From: Gluconobacter sp. Gdi
GTDB taxonomy: Bacteria; Pseudomonadota; Alphaproteobacteria; Acetobacterales; Acetobacteraceae
DNA: 64,000 nucleotides
Direction of reading: 5' to 3'
Assembly (NCBI RefSeq): GCF_014132155.1
Contig: NZ_BLJQ01000003.1
Location: forward strand, 308,450-372,449
The position numbers and the translations under genes are program-made. This document shows positions 1 through 10,015 of this stretch, one piece after another (the first letter of the stretch is position 1; each line of letters opens with the position of its first letter). A model generated the notes under the pieces. That model had not been told where the DNA came from. It saw nothing but the letters and a program-made list of their open reading frames with translations, and did not search any database.

Positions 1-409
1 AACGTTCTACATCACGGAACAGCGACGCGGCTGGCTGTTCTCCATTGCCTCAGGAATTGCCGTCACTATTGCGTGCCTCGGGCTGTATGGGCTTGCGTCC
101 TTTATTGCACTTCGCAGAACGCATGAAGTCGGCATCCGCAAGGCTTTGGGGGCGACGAGCCAGAAGGTCCTCACGCTCATGTTGCGTGATTTCCTGCGCC
201 CCGTGCTTGTCGCCTGCGCCCTCGCCGCTGTCCCGGCATGGCTCGTGGTGCAGTCCTGGCTTTCAGGCTTCCATCAGCGGATCTCAGTCTCATGGCTCGA
301 TTTCGCGATTGTCGTCAGCGGAACCACCGCCATCGCTGCCCTCACCGTCCTTGGACAAACACTACGTCTCGCCCGCGCCGAACCGGCCCGTGCGCTCAGA
401 GCGGAGTAA
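1..409 (+). CDS. MacB/FtsX-type ABC transporter permease, C-terminal part (5' end outside window)
   Basis: Reading frame 2 is open from the first base to the TAA at 407-409, so only about 135 C-terminal residues are present. They hold the last FtsX domain: a hydrophobic helix (IACLGLYGLASFI), the cytoplasmic coupling motif HEVGIRKALGAT and two further membrane helices ending near the C-terminus. The same motif order closes the permeases at 415-2847 and 4316-6745, so this is the first of three tandem paralogues. By family knowledge such proteins pair with an ATPase of the MacB/LolD type and a HlyD-like adaptor; neither is visible here and both may lie upstream. The next gene begins 5 nt after the stop, which suggests one transcript. 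Substrate unknown. Confidence 0.85.
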   Translation, partial: TFYITEQRRGWLFSIASGIAVTIACLGLYGLASFIALRRTHEVGIRKALGATSQKVLTLMLRDFLRPVLVACALAAVPAWLVVQSWLSGFHQRISVSWLDFAIVVSGTTAIAALTVLGQTLRLARAEPARALRAE

Positions 410-414
410 GCGTC

Positions 415-2847
415 ATGCTGTCCCACATCGCCCTGGTTTTCTGGCGCGGCATCGTCCAGCGCCGTCTGTTCACAACACTGAACGTGCTGGGCATGGCACT
501 CGGTATGGCAACGTTTCTCACGTTGGCCCTGATCGTGCGTTACGAATTCAGCTTTGACCGCTGGATTCCACACGCTGCGGACATTTACCGGCTGGACGCG
601 TTCGATGACAGTGAGACTTCCGTCTCCAGCATCCGCCTGATCGACGCACTACGCGCCGAACATCCGGACTGGAACGCGACCGCCGTCCTGCGAGGCTTTT
701 CCGGAGCAACCATTCGCGTCAATGAAAACGCCTGGGACGTCTTCATTGCGCGCACCGACCCGCATCTCTTCGATGTCTTTGCTCTGCCGCTTCTGGAAGG
801 AGATCCCGCAACTGCTCTGGTCCCAGACGGCGTGGTCCTGTCACAGGCAGAAGCCCTCCGTTTCTTCGGGACCGACCATAGCATTCTTGGAAAAACACTC
901 GACCTGACCCAGAAAGGGCAGACTCACAGACTGCATGTCACGGGCGTTCTGAAGGAACTTCCCGCGAATACCACACCACGATTTGACATCATTGTTCCCT
1001 CTTCGGGGGCAGCCCTGCACATCAATGATCTCTGGCCAATGGCCACATCTGAAATCTGGGTGCGGGTCTCGCCATCGGTCGCATCTCAATTCCCCACCCT
1101 CCTCCAAGGTCTCGTCCAGCGACATGCCGCAGGGCTGGCGGAACAAGACGCTAAAAAATATGTCGTCCGGGGGCGTGCTCTCACCAGTCTGCACTTCTTC
1201 GACGCCACCATTGGAATGCGAGGGACTGACAAACGCCTGTCAGTGATCCTCGGCATCGTTGGTCTGCTGGCACTCGGCGCAGGGCTGGTTAACTTCGTCA
1301 CACTGTCCACGGCTCTTGCGGCAACCCGGGCCCGTGAAGTCGCGATGCGCAAGGTGCTGGGAGCGACGGTCTTGATGCTGGGGCTGTCGTTTACGGCAGA
1401 AGCCATCGGGATGGCACTGATTGCGGCCTTTGTCGCCCTCGCCCTGACTGAACTGACGCTGCCCTGGATCACAACGCTGAGTGGCTGGCCCGTCCGCCTC
1501 GATTTCGGCTTTGCAGTGCCCCTCCTTATCATTACGGCCGTCATCGGAGGGGCCTGCGCAGGAGCCTATCCGTCATGGGTCCTCTCACGCTTCCGGCCGG
1601 CTACGGTTCTCTCGTCTGCCCGCCTGCCTGGAAGCGGTCGCCTCGGGAGCCGCCTGCGCGAAGGGCTGACCATCGTTCAGTTCTCCTTCGCTGTGACACT
1701 GACAATCTGTACGCTGGTCATCTGGCGCCAGACCCGCCTGCTCCAGACCATGGACCGCGGGTTCCACCAATCCGGCCTTCTCGTAAGCCATCTGCCAAAT
1801 GACCCGGCTGAGCGTCTGCGCCAGCAGCGATTGAGCGATCTTGTGCGTAACCTTCCAGGCATCACTGGCGTCACGGTTTCAGACGATGCCCCTGGCGGTG
1901 GCAGCGCAGGCATGACTTTCGACACAACACGGCCGGGAAATGCTATACCCGCCATATTAGCTGTGATCGGAACACAATCCTCGACGCTTCCGGTCTGGGG
2001 GGCACACCTTCTCGCCGGGCGCCTGTTCGACAGTTCTCATGATTACGACAGTCGCCCTATGCCCGCGTCCCCATTCGACAGTTTCCTCACCGGCCAGGCG
2101 TTGGCGTTCGGCACACATAATGTCGTCATCAATGAAGCCGCCGTGCGAGCGCTTGGGTTCGCTAATGACGCAAGTGCCATCGGAACACCGATCACATTGC
2201 ATGGAAAGGACATCCAGACGATCATCGGCGTCATTGCCGATATGCGTTTCAAAGACAGTCGGGCCAGCGTCACGCCTGCGCTCTACTATGCGATATCAGG
2301 CCCGATTGGGTACGGCGTACTCTCTGTCCGCTACAGAAACGCTCCTGAAAACACAACGCGAGCAGCAATCGCTACGATCTGGAAGCAGGTCTATCCGGAA
2401 AGCGCACTGAATCTGCGCAGTGTCGGTGACATCATTGATGAGGATGTCCGGCCAGAACAGCAGCGCGGAATGCTGATGATTGCCGCCTCCTTCGTGACCC
2501 TCTCCATTTCCTGTGTCGGGCTCTACGGCATCGCCGTGTTCAACGTCCGCCGCAGATTATTCGAAATTGGGGTCCGCAAGGTGCTCGGCGCAACAGCCCA
2601 ACAGGTGACGCGCCTTCTGATCCTCCAGTTCCTGCGGCCAGTCATGATTGCGAACATCGTCGCCTGGCCGGTTGCCTGGTGGGTGATGCGTAACTGGCTG
2701 TCCGGGTTTGACCGCCGCATCAGCCTTTCTCCGCTCTATTTCGCCCTGACTGCCCTGATCGTACTCGCGCTCGCGGTTCTCACCACTCTGTTCCAGATCC
2801 GCCGCGGTGCCCGCAGCGCACCGGCCATCGCTCTGGGCTCTTCATGA
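415..2847 (+). CDS. Large MacB/FtsX-like ABC transporter permease (second of three)
   Basis: Predicted 810-residue inner-membrane permease. The start ATG at 415 is preceded by GGAG a few bases upstream (overlapping the end of the previous gene) and gives the N-terminus MLSHIALVFWRG seen in this family; the frame is open further upstream but that part overlaps the preceding gene. Order of parts: one N-terminal membrane helix (about 21-43), a MacB-like periplasmic core, an FtsX domain with the motif REVAMRKVLGAT at about residues 310-320, a mid-protein helix, a second periplasmic core, and a C-terminal FtsX domain with FEIGVRKVLGAT. This is the long, internally duplicated form with two permease halves in one chain. 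The TGA overlaps an upstream ATG of the TolC-like gene (ATGA), so co-translation with an outer-membrane channel is likely. Export of a small molecule, peptide or lipid is inferred; substrate unknown. Confidence 0.85.
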   Translation: MLSHIALVFWRGIVQRRLFTTLNVLGMALGMATFLTLALIVRYEFSFDRWIPHAADIYRLDAFDDSETSVSSIRLIDALRAEHPDWNATAVLRGFSGATIRVNENAWDVFIARTDPHLFDVFALPLLEGDPATALVPDGVVLSQAEALRFFGTDHSILGKTLDLTQKGQTHRLHVTGVLKELPANTTPRFDIIVPSSGAALHINDLWPMATSEIWVRVSPSVASQFPTLLQGLVQRHAAGLAEQDAKKYVVRGRALTSLHFFDATIGMRGTDKRLSVILGIVGLLALGAGLVNFVTLSTALAATRAREVAMRKVLGATVLMLGLSFTAEAIGMALIAAFVALALTELTLPWITTLSGWPVRLDFGFAVPLLIITAVIGGACAGAYPSWVLSRFRPATVLSSARLPGSGRLGSRLREGLTIVQFSFAVTLTICTLVIWRQTRLLQTMDRGFHQSGLLVSHLPNDPAERLRQQRLSDLVRNLPGITGVTVSDDAPGGGSAGMTFDTTRPGNAIPAILAVIGTQSSTLPVWGAHLLAGRLFDSSHDYDSRPMPASPFDSFLTGQALAFGTHNVVINEAAVRALGFANDASAIGTPITLHGKDIQTIIGVIADMRFKDSRASVTPALYYAISGPIGYGVLSVRYRNAPENTTRAAIATIWKQVYPESALNLRSVGDIIDEDVRPEQQRGMLMIAASFVTLSISCVGLYGIAVFNVRRRLFEIGVRKVLGATAQQVTRLLILQFLRPVMIANIVAWPVAWWVMRNWLSGFDRRISLSPLYFALTALIVLALAVLTTLFQIRRGARSAPAIALGSS

Positions 2848-2885
2848 ACCGCTGCTCTACTCACCACTCAGGACCCTGCCCGATC

Positions 2886-4298
2886 ATGAGACACAGCACG
2901 CTTCTCGTTCTTGCCCTGCTGGTTGCGTCCACGGCGGCTTTCCCTGCCATTGCAGACGCTCAAACGCTGCAGGAGGCCTTGGCTCTCGCCTACCGAAGCA
3001 ATCCGACGCTGCGCGGTGAGCAGGCCAATCAGCGCGCTATTACCGAAAACTCAGCGCAAGCCAGGTCAGGCTGGAGGCCCACCGTTCAGCTGAACATGGA
3101 TGCTTCCTATCAACAGGGGCCATACACCAGCGCCTTTGCGCTTGGCTCCTATACGTCCAACTCTGCTGAAGGTTATGTATCGGCCAAGCAGACGCTGTAT
3201 TCATTCGGCCATGTCGCCAATCAGGTCCGTGCAGCGGACGCCCGTTCTCAAGCGGAACAGCATCAGTTGAGGCTCATTGAGGCGCAGGTCTTTACCAATG
3301 TCGTCACAGCCTACATGAATGTATTGCGAGATCGAAACATCCTCGACGTGCGTCGGGCAGATCTGGAGATGCTGACAAGGCAGGTCCAGTTGACAACCTC
3401 GCGTTACAATCTCGGCGGACAGCCCTCCGAACAGGTCACGCGCACCGATGTCGAGCAGGCGGAGACGCGCCGACGGTCAGCAGAGGTTGCCGTTACACAG
3501 GCTCAGGCCACGCTTGCCGCATCCGTGGCCCAGTTTCGCGCAGTTATTGGCGCAGATCCCAGTGAACTCACAATGCCTGATAGCCTGCCGGGCCTACCTG
3601 CAACGCTCGATCAGGCGCTGAAAACTGCGCTTACACTTAATCCACAGCTCGCCCAGATGCAGGAAACAAAGAAAGCCACGTCTGCCGACATCGACACCGC
3701 CCGCTCACAGTGGGGGCCACAAATTCAGGTTCAGGGCACTTTCGGAACGATCGGTCCCGCCTCACCGTTCCGGGGTGGACAGTATGGCGAACAGGTGACT
3801 GGCGTCGTGCAACTCGTCCAGCCCCTCTATAACGGAGATCTGTACAACTCCCAGATCCGCCAGGCTCGCAACATAGACGAACAGGCCCGCGAGAACATTG
3901 AACTCGCGCGGCGGACCGCGCTTCAGGACGTGGCAACCAACTGGCATGCCGTTGAAAACGGATTACAGGCTATCAGTGCCGGAATTGCCGAAGTCAAATC
4001 CGGTGAAACGTCTCTCAAGGGATACCAGATCGAATATGGCTACGGTCTGCGGAGCACGACCGACGTCCTTTATGCCGATCAGAACCTGCGGTCAGCCCAG
4101 GTGGAACTCGCCAGCAGTCGTCATGATACCATCGTCGCAGAAGCAACACTTCTTGCCGCGATGGGGCGGCTTCAGAGTGATGATCTCCTACCCGGAATGC
4201 CTCATTATGACGCTGCGGCAAAACTTCAGCATGCGCGGACACGCGGCTGGGAACCTCTTCAGGCGCCAATCTCCGCTATCGACAAGGCTGGCTGGTAA
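2886..4298 (+). CDS. TolC family outer-membrane efflux protein
   Basis: Predicted 470-residue outer-membrane channel of a tripartite exporter. The N-terminus from ATG 2886 is a clean signal peptide (MRHSTLLVLALLVAS... ending near ADA) followed by LQEALALAYRSNPTL, the usual first helix of TolC-family proteins. The internal duplication of the family is visible: SNPTLRGEQAN near the start and TLNPQLAQMQE about 240 residues later, each opening an OEP repeat with long amphipathic helices. An alternative ATG at 2844 overlaps the previous stop (ATGA) but would add 14 residues before the signal peptide; CAGGA at 2869-2873 supports 2886. The gene lies between two MacB-like permease genes and should provide the outer-membrane exit for them; the adaptor protein is not in the window. 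Confidence 0.9.
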   Translation: MRHSTLLVLALLVASTAAFPAIADAQTLQEALALAYRSNPTLRGEQANQRAITENSAQARSGWRPTVQLNMDASYQQGPYTSAFALGSYTSNSAEGYVSAKQTLYSFGHVANQVRAADARSQAEQHQLRLIEAQVFTNVVTAYMNVLRDRNILDVRRADLEMLTRQVQLTTSRYNLGGQPSEQVTRTDVEQAETRRRSAEVAVTQAQATLAASVAQFRAVIGADPSELTMPDSLPGLPATLDQALKTALTLNPQLAQMQETKKATSADIDTARSQWGPQIQVQGTFGTIGPASPFRGGQYGEQVTGVVQLVQPLYNGDLYNSQIRQARNIDEQARENIELARRTALQDVATNWHAVENGLQAISAGIAEVKSGETSLKGYQIEYGYGLRSTTDVLYADQNLRSAQVELASSRHDTIVAEATLLAAMGRLQSDDLLPGMPHYDAAAKLQHARTRGWEPLQAPISAIDKAGW

Positions 4299-4315
4299 GA
4301 AAGGAGAGCCTGATT

Positions 4316-6745
4316 ATGTTCGCCGATACTCTCAGAGCCAGCTGGCGTACTCTTGCCGGTCAGAAACGCTATACATTTCTCAATCTGGCGGGCCTCGCAC
4401 TCGGCATTGCCGTGTTTCTTACGATGGCACTGATCGTGCGTTACGAAAACAGCTACGACGCCAGCGTTCCTAACATATCCCACCTTTATGTTCTGAATGA
4501 AGTATTTCGACCTACGGGTCATGCGCCGTCCGAAAGCGATGACGTCAGTTTTGTTCCTTTCCCATTCCTTAAGCAGGATTTTCCCGAAATTGGAGCAGCC
4601 ATACGGATGCTGCAAGAACCGCTGGTTGTTCGGGCGGGGCTGACTCTGTCCCAGGAAAAAGTAACGCTGACGGACCCCGCTTTCTTTTCCGTCTTCAAAT
4701 TGCCCCTCCTCGCCGGAGATAGCTCTACCGCGCTGGACGGTCCGGGGAAGGTCGTGATTTCGACGGATATGGCTCGTAAGTATTTCGGGACCGAACAGGC
4801 TTTGGGAAAGCGCCTGCGGATCGATAATGGTCAGACGGAAGCGATCGTAAGCGGCATTCTGGCGCCGCAGCCTCCGAGCCAGACGATGGGGTTCGATCTG
4901 ATCGAGGTCATTCCGACAAGTTGGCTCTCAAAATATGCTTTCACAAACTGGGGGTCTATGTGGGGAACACTCTGGGTTCGGGTCGACGATCCACGTGCTA
5001 TTCCGCGCATCCAAGCTGGATTGGCGCATTATCCCTACCAGCATCCTGGCAACTGGACGAAGGATCTGCTTCAGGAAATATTCGGTGGCGGAGGACTGGA
5101 ACTGGTGCCACTGCAAGACCTCCATTTCCACGCGGCTGCCATTGGAGAAGGTGGAAACAGCCGTGCTCTTGTGCGTATCCTTGGTCTGATCGGACTGGCT
5201 GCTCTGGCAACAGCCATCATTAATTATGTTAATCTGGCTACGGCACGCTCTGCCCTGCGGGCCCGCGAAGTCGCTGTCCGAAAAGTGCTGGGAGCAACGC
5301 GGCTGCGCCTGATTGCGCAGTTCATGACCGAAGCCTACGTGATGGTCATGATGGCCGCTGTTCTCGGATCAGTGTTTACGGAGCTGGCGCTGCACTGGGT
5401 CAATCTGTGGGGTGGTTGGGCCCTCTCGATGGACTGGGTATTTGTACTGTCCGTTAACGCGCTCGTCGTTCTGGGGGCCGGCACACTTGCAGGTTTTTAT
5501 CCTGCGCTGATTATCTCCGGTTTTCGTCCGGCTGCCGTACTGGCAGCGAGCAAGACACCGGCTGGCGGTCGGATTGAAAGCAGACTGCGCGCTCTTCTGG
5601 TCGTACTCCAGTTCAGCTTTGCCATGACGCTTGCGATTTGCAGCCTCGTCATGGGACTCCAGGCACGTCACATCAGAATGCTGGATCGCGGCATGAAGCA
5701 GGATGGCCTCATCGTCATTCCATCGCTGAATGATGCCTCCCTCGTCAGTCGACAAAGCGACATCATAACGCGGCTGGCACAGGTTCCGGGTGTGCATATT
5801 GCGACACGCTCGGATATTTACCCTCACAACGCCCTCAATAACGACGATTGGCTGCTTGCAGGGCATCCCGAAAAGCACGCGATGAACTGGGGGCGTGCGA
5901 CCGACGGGTACTTCGACGCGATCGGTGCACACCTGCTTGCAGGGCGTTTTTTCGATAGCCATCATGGGCAGGACTACCCGGTCGATCCACGTGTAGCGGG
6001 AAATGGCACCAGCGTCATTCTGACGCGCCTTGCGGCTGAGCGCTTTGGATTTTCCTCGCCCCAGGATGCTGTTGGAAAAGATGTTCAGGAAAGCGGTGCC
6101 CCTCAGACTTACCATGTCGTCGGAGTCATTGATGATATCCGGGTCCGCTCGGCGAATGCTCCCCTGAGGCCATTACTTTTTATGGGCGCATCCGGCTCGT
6201 TTTCCTATATTGGCGGCTTGGTCCGCTACAGTGGAACATCCACTCAGATTGAAATGGGCCGCCTTGCCAGGGCATGGGCTGAAGTTGCGCCCGATGTGGC
6301 TTTCTCAGCGCAAACCGCATCCGACATCTTTGCGGACGATTATCGGCGGGATGAAAGTCACGGTGCCCTGTTTGGTATCGGTTCTGCGGTAGCCATTGGC
6401 ATCGCGTGTCTCGGGCTCTACGGACTTTCCGCCTTTAACGTCTCGCGCCGCAGACAGGAGATTGGGATCCGCAAGGTTCTTGGGGCCCGAACCCAGGATG
6501 TCCTTTGGCTTCTGCTCATCCAGTTTCTCCGGCCGGTTGTTTTTGCAAGTTTTGTTGCTTGGCCTACAGCCTGGGTGCTGATGCGGATCTGGCTATCGTC
6601 ATTCAACGACCGGATCAGCCTCACGCCGATGCCGTTCCTCGCAGTCACGACAGTCGCGCTTTCTATCGCCGTTCTGACAATCATCACCCAGACCCGACGT
6701 ATCGCGACACTGTCTCCTGCACGCTCCCTGCATCAGGCCGGATGA
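4316..6745 (+). CDS. Large MacB/FtsX-like ABC transporter permease (third of three)
   Basis: Predicted 809-residue inner-membrane permease, paralogous along its whole length to the gene at 415-2847. It starts at ATG 4316 behind a good ribosome site (AAGGAGAG) 17 nt after the TolC-like gene. It has an N-terminal helix (FLNLAGLALGIAVFLTM), a MacB-like periplasmic core, an FtsX domain with REVAVRKVLGATRLR, a second core, and the terminal FtsX domain with QEIGIRKVLGARTQD. No nucleotide-binding motifs occur, so an ATPase must come from elsewhere. Paralogues may form heterodimers; this is inference. The gene ends the plus-strand block and faces dnaE2. Confidence 0.88.
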   Translation: MFADTLRASWRTLAGQKRYTFLNLAGLALGIAVFLTMALIVRYENSYDASVPNISHLYVLNEVFRPTGHAPSESDDVSFVPFPFLKQDFPEIGAAIRMLQEPLVVRAGLTLSQEKVTLTDPAFFSVFKLPLLAGDSSTALDGPGKVVISTDMARKYFGTEQALGKRLRIDNGQTEAIVSGILAPQPPSQTMGFDLIEVIPTSWLSKYAFTNWGSMWGTLWVRVDDPRAIPRIQAGLAHYPYQHPGNWTKDLLQEIFGGGGLELVPLQDLHFHAAAIGEGGNSRALVRILGLIGLAALATAIINYVNLATARSALRAREVAVRKVLGATRLRLIAQFMTEAYVMVMMAAVLGSVFTELALHWVNLWGGWALSMDWVFVLSVNALVVLGAGTLAGFYPALIISGFRPAAVLAASKTPAGGRIESRLRALLVVLQFSFAMTLAICSLVMGLQARHIRMLDRGMKQDGLIVIPSLNDASLVSRQSDIITRLAQVPGVHIATRSDIYPHNALNNDDWLLAGHPEKHAMNWGRATDGYFDAIGAHLLAGRFFDSHHGQDYPVDPRVAGNGTSVILTRLAAERFGFSSPQDAVGKDVQESGAPQTYHVVGVIDDIRVRSANAPLRPLLFMGASGSFSYIGGLVRYSGTSTQIEMGRLARAWAEVAPDVAFSAQTASDIFADDYRRDESHGALFGIGSAVAIGIACLGLYGLSAFNVSRRRQEIGIRKVLGARTQDVLWLLLIQFLRPVVFASFVAWPTAWVLMRIWLSSFNDRISLTPMPFLAVTTVALSIAVLTIITQTRRIATLSPARSLHQAG

Positions 6746-6793
6746 GAACCTTAAACAAATCGCCTCACTGTTGATCGCAACATGGAAGAACAA

Positions 6794-6809
6794 GCCCTAT
6801 TTTCAGGGC
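6794..6809 (-). terminator. Possible weak terminator behind dnaE2
   Basis: The short inverted repeat GCCCT-6-AGGGC lies 30 nt past the dnaE2 stop in the minus direction and is followed there by TTGTTCTT. The stem has only five base pairs, so it is a weak candidate in the 93-nt gap between two convergent genes. Confidence 0.3.
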
Positions 6810-6838
6810 ATCCGGGAGTTGTCACATGTCTGTATCAG

Positions 6839-9800
6839 TCAATGGAAATTTCGTGATGTCACGATGATCTTTTCGGACTGTGTTTCCTGCCGTTCTCTGC
6901 CAACACTGCGCAGAGAACGGTTTCCGACATCGGCCAGAAGCGCGGAACAATCGATGAACTCGCGGGCGACGAGATGCACGACCTCGCCTTCTTTCTGAAG
7001 ACTGCCCTTTACGCCCAGCATCTGGCTGGACAGCACCACGCGCCGGTATTTCTCGAACATGTCTGGCCAGACAATGACATTCAGCGCGGCGGTTTCATCT
7101 TCCAGAGTAAGGAACACCACACCGTCAGCGGAGCCCGGACGCTGCCGAACCAGCACAAGCCCTGCCGAAGTCAGTCTGCGTCCATCCTTTGCGTCCAGCG
7201 CCTGTCGGCAGGATACAATGCCCTGTTCGGACAAATCGCTGCGCAGGAAGGCGAGTGGATGGTCCCGCAGGGTCAGGCCGGTCCGGTTGTAATCGCGTGT
7301 CACTTCGGCCCCTTCCTGCATGGGCCGGAGCAACACATCGGGTTCCTCTGCCTCGCGTTCCACCATGGCCGCGGCAAACAGCGGCAAGGGTTCGTCACGC
7401 AGGGCTCTGATAGCCCAAAGAGCTTCACGTCGTGCAAGTCCGAGAGCTGGCCGGAAAGCATCCGCTTCCGCAAGATGAGTCAACGAGGCTGCCTTCACCC
7501 CTGCCCGACGCCACAGATCGTCTACCGATATGAACGGTTTTGTACCTCGCGCGATAACGATCCGTGCGGCCTCATCGTTGGCAAGTCCCTTCACCAGGCT
7601 CATGCCCAGCCGGACCGCAAATCTGCCCTCTCCTGTCTCTGGCCCCTCGAGCGTACTGTCCCATCGTGACGCGTTGATACAGATTGGTCTGATCTCAACG
7701 CCATGCTCGCGCGCGTCCCGCACAAGCTGGGCCGGTGCATAAAACCCCATCGGCTGGGAATTGAGCAGAGACGCCAGAAACACATCGGGATGTCTGCATT
7801 TCATCCAGGACGAGGAATAGGCGAGAATTGCGAAACTTGCCGCATGACTCTCCGGGAAGCCGTAAGACCCAAAGCCCTCAAGCTGCTGGTAAATCCGTTC
7901 GGCAAACTCTTCCGGGTAACCTTTCTCCTTCATGCCCTCAACCAACCGGGTCTGAAACTGGGAGACAGTGCCAGTATTCTTGAACGTCGCCATGGCACGC
8001 CGTAACTGATCCGCCTCGCTGGCCGAAAATCCTGCGCAGACCATCGCGACCTGCATCGCCTGCTCTTGAAACAGCGGGATGCCAAGGGTCTTTTTCAGCA
8101 CGTTTTCCAGTTCAGGTGTCGGATACTCCTCTGGCTCAAGTCCCTCGCGCCGCCTCAGGTAAGGATGAACCATATCCCCCTGAATGGGCCCGGGCCGTAC
8201 GATCGCAACTTCAATGACGAGATCATAGAAAACACGAGGTTTGAGGCGCGGAAGCATCGACATCTGCGCCCGGCTCTCGATCTGAAACACCCCGATCGTA
8301 TCGGCCTTGCGGATCATTGCATACGTGCGCGGATCCTCAGCCGGAATGGTGGCCAGCGTGAAATGCTGGCCTTTGTGTTCGGCCAGAAGGTCGAGACTTT
8401 TCTTCATGCAGGTCAGCATCCCCAGCGCCAGACAGTCGACCTTCATGAATTTCAGGACGTCGATATCATCCTTGTCCCACTCGATGATCTGCCGGTTGTC
8501 CATGGCCGCTGGTTCAACTGGCACCAGTTCATCCAGCCGGTCATGGGTCAGCACGAAGCCACCCGGATGCTGGGAAAGATGGCGTGGCACGCCCATCAGG
8601 CATCGGGCCAGATCCAGGGTCAGACGGACGCGGCGGTCGGAGAGATCGATACCAGTGTCCGTCAGCGTGTCTGTTTCCAGCTTTCGCCCCCACCCCCAGA
8701 TCTGCCCGGAGAGCGTACGGATCAGATCTTCAGGCAATCCCATGACCTTGCCGACATCCTGCAACGCACCCTTGGCACGATAACGCGTCACGACAGCCGT
8801 CAGGGCTGCGCGGTCCCGGCCATAATGACTGTAAACCCACAGGAGCACCTCCTCCCGGCGCGCATGTTCGAAGTCTACGTCAATATCCGGTGGCTCGCGT
8901 CGCTCCTCGCTGATGAAGCGCTCGAACAGCAAGTTGTTTCGGGCCGGATCGATGGCCGTGACACCCAGCACGTAGCAAACGGCACTATTGGCGGCCGAAC
9001 CCCGCCCCTGACACAGAATGCCCTTTGAACGGGCATAACGGACAATACTGTGCACCGTCAGAAAGTAGGGTGCATAATCCATGCGCGCGATCAGGGCGAG
9101 CTCATGATGAAGGCTCCTGCGAACCTCGTCAGGGATCCCCTCGGGATAGAAACTGTCCGCTCCTTTCCAGGTCAGGGCTTCAAGGGCCTGCTGCGGAGTC
9201 TGGCCCGGAACAGAAACTTCATCCGGATACTGGTAGGCCAGATCATCAAGGCTGAACCTGCAGCGTTTCATGATAGTCACGGATCGCGCAACGGCTTCCG
9301 GATACCGGCTGAACAGTCGGGCCATTTCTTCAGGCGGTTTCAGGTAGCGGTCCGCATGGCGTTCGCGGGCAAATCCGGCGTCGTCGATGGTGGTGTTGTG
9401 CCGGATACAGGTGACGACATCCTGCAGAATGCGCCGGTCGTAGGTATGAAACAGCACGTCATTGGTTACGACCGTCGGCACTTTTGCCTGATGCGCCAGG
9501 TTCGCCAGTTCATAAATCCGCATCTGGTCATTGGGACGTCGGAGCAGCGTCAGCGCCATAAAGGCGCGATCGGCAAAAGCGTCTTTCAGTTTGCGCAGAT
9601 GCAGGGCGCATGCGTCATCAGCCACGTCTGGAATCAGGATGACAAGCAGCCCCTCACCCCAGTGAACCAGATCCTCCCAGACCAGATGGCACTTGCCCTT
9701 CCCGGCACGAGCCTTGCCGATGGTGAGCAGCCGGCACAACCGCCCATAAGCGGCGCGGTCGGTCGGATAGGCCAGCACAGGCGGGAAATCAGCAAAGTCG

Positions 9801-10015
9801 AGGCGACAGCCGACGACCAGTCGGATCCCGGTCGCTTTCGCCGCGACATGGGCCTGCACCATGCCAGCCAGAGAATTGCGGTCACAAATCCCGAGCGCCT
9901 CGATCCCAAGCGCATTTGCCTCCTCGAACAGCTCAATGGGCGACGAGGCTCCACGGAGGAACGAGAAATACGTCGTGACCTGCAACTCGGCATAAGGCGG
10001 TGCCAGGGACGTCAT
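6839..10015 (-). CDS. dnaE2: Error-prone DNA polymerase DnaE2 (ImuC)
   Basis: 1058-residue C-family DNA polymerase for damage-induced mutagenesis and translesion synthesis. The N-terminus carries a PHP domain ([32 protein letters not shown]). The polymerase core contains the catalytic PDIDVDFEH motif and the helix [11 protein letters not shown]; a C-terminal OB-like region ends with the family-typical SRNFH. Length fits DnaE2 (about 1050-1100) and is shorter than replicative DnaE1. The ATG overlaps the imuB TGA (ATGA), so it is the last gene of imuA-imuB-dnaE2. Expression is expected to be LexA-controlled through the box at 12291-12305. Activity is known to need ImuB as the bridge to the beta clamp. 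Confidence 0.96.
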   Translation of the reverse strand: MTSLAPPYAELQVTTYFSFLRGASSPIELFEEANALGIEALGICDRNSLAGMVQAHVAAKATGIRLVVGCRLDFADFPPVLAYPTDRAAYGRLCRLLTIGKARAGKGKCHLVWEDLVHWGEGLLVILIPDVADDACALHLRKLKDAFADRAFMALTLLRRPNDQMRIYELANLAHQAKVPTVVTNDVLFHTYDRRILQDVVTCIRHNTTIDDAGFARERHADRYLKPPEEMARLFSRYPEAVARSVTIMKRCRFSLDDLAYQYPDEVSVPGQTPQQALEALTWKGADSFYPEGIPDEVRRSLHHELALIARMDYAPYFLTVHSIVRYARSKGILCQGRGSAANSAVCYVLGVTAIDPARNNLLFERFISEERREPPDIDVDFEHARREEVLLWVYSHYGRDRAALTAVVTRYRAKGALQDVGKVMGLPEDLIRTLSGQIWGWGRKLETDTLTDTGIDLSDRRVRLTLDLARCLMGVPRHLSQHPGGFVLTHDRLDELVPVEPAAMDNRQIIEWDKDDIDVLKFMKVDCLALGMLTCMKKSLDLLAEHKGQHFTLATIPAEDPRTYAMIRKADTIGVFQIESRAQMSMLPRLKPRVFYDLVIEVAIVRPGPIQGDMVHPYLRRREGLEPEEYPTPELENVLKKTLGIPLFQEQAMQVAMVCAGFSASEADQLRRAMATFKNTGTVSQFQTRLVEGMKEKGYPEEFAERIYQQLEGFGSYGFPESHAASFAILAYSSSWMKCRHPDVFLASLLNSQPMGFYAPAQLVRDAREHGVEIRPICINASRWDSTLEGPETGEGRFAVRLGMSLVKGLANDEAARIVIARGTKPFISVDDLWRRAGVKAASLTHLAEADAFRPALGLARREALWAIRALRDEPLPLFAAAMVEREAEEPDVLLRPMQEGAEVTRDYNRTGLTLRDHPLAFLRSDLSEQGIVSCRQALDAKDGRRLTSAGLVLVRQRPGSADGVVFLTLEDETAALNVIVWPDMFEKYRRVVLSSQMLGVKGSLQKEGEVVHLVAREFIDCSALLADVGNRSLRSVGRERQETQSEKIIVTSRNFH
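6890..6920. repeat. 10-bp perfect inverted repeat inside the dnaE2 3' end
   Basis: CCGTTCTCTG (6890-6899) is matched by CAGAGAACGG (6911-6920) with an 11-nt loop. It codes for the stretch around [11 protein letters not shown] shortly before the C-terminus. No T-run follows on either strand, so it is not a standard terminator. It could fold in the mRNA. Confidence 0.5.

Noticed and set aside
5369-6115. 248-codon minus-strand frame opposite the third permease
   Set aside because: Shadow of a clear membrane protein; its translation is highly charged and motif-free.
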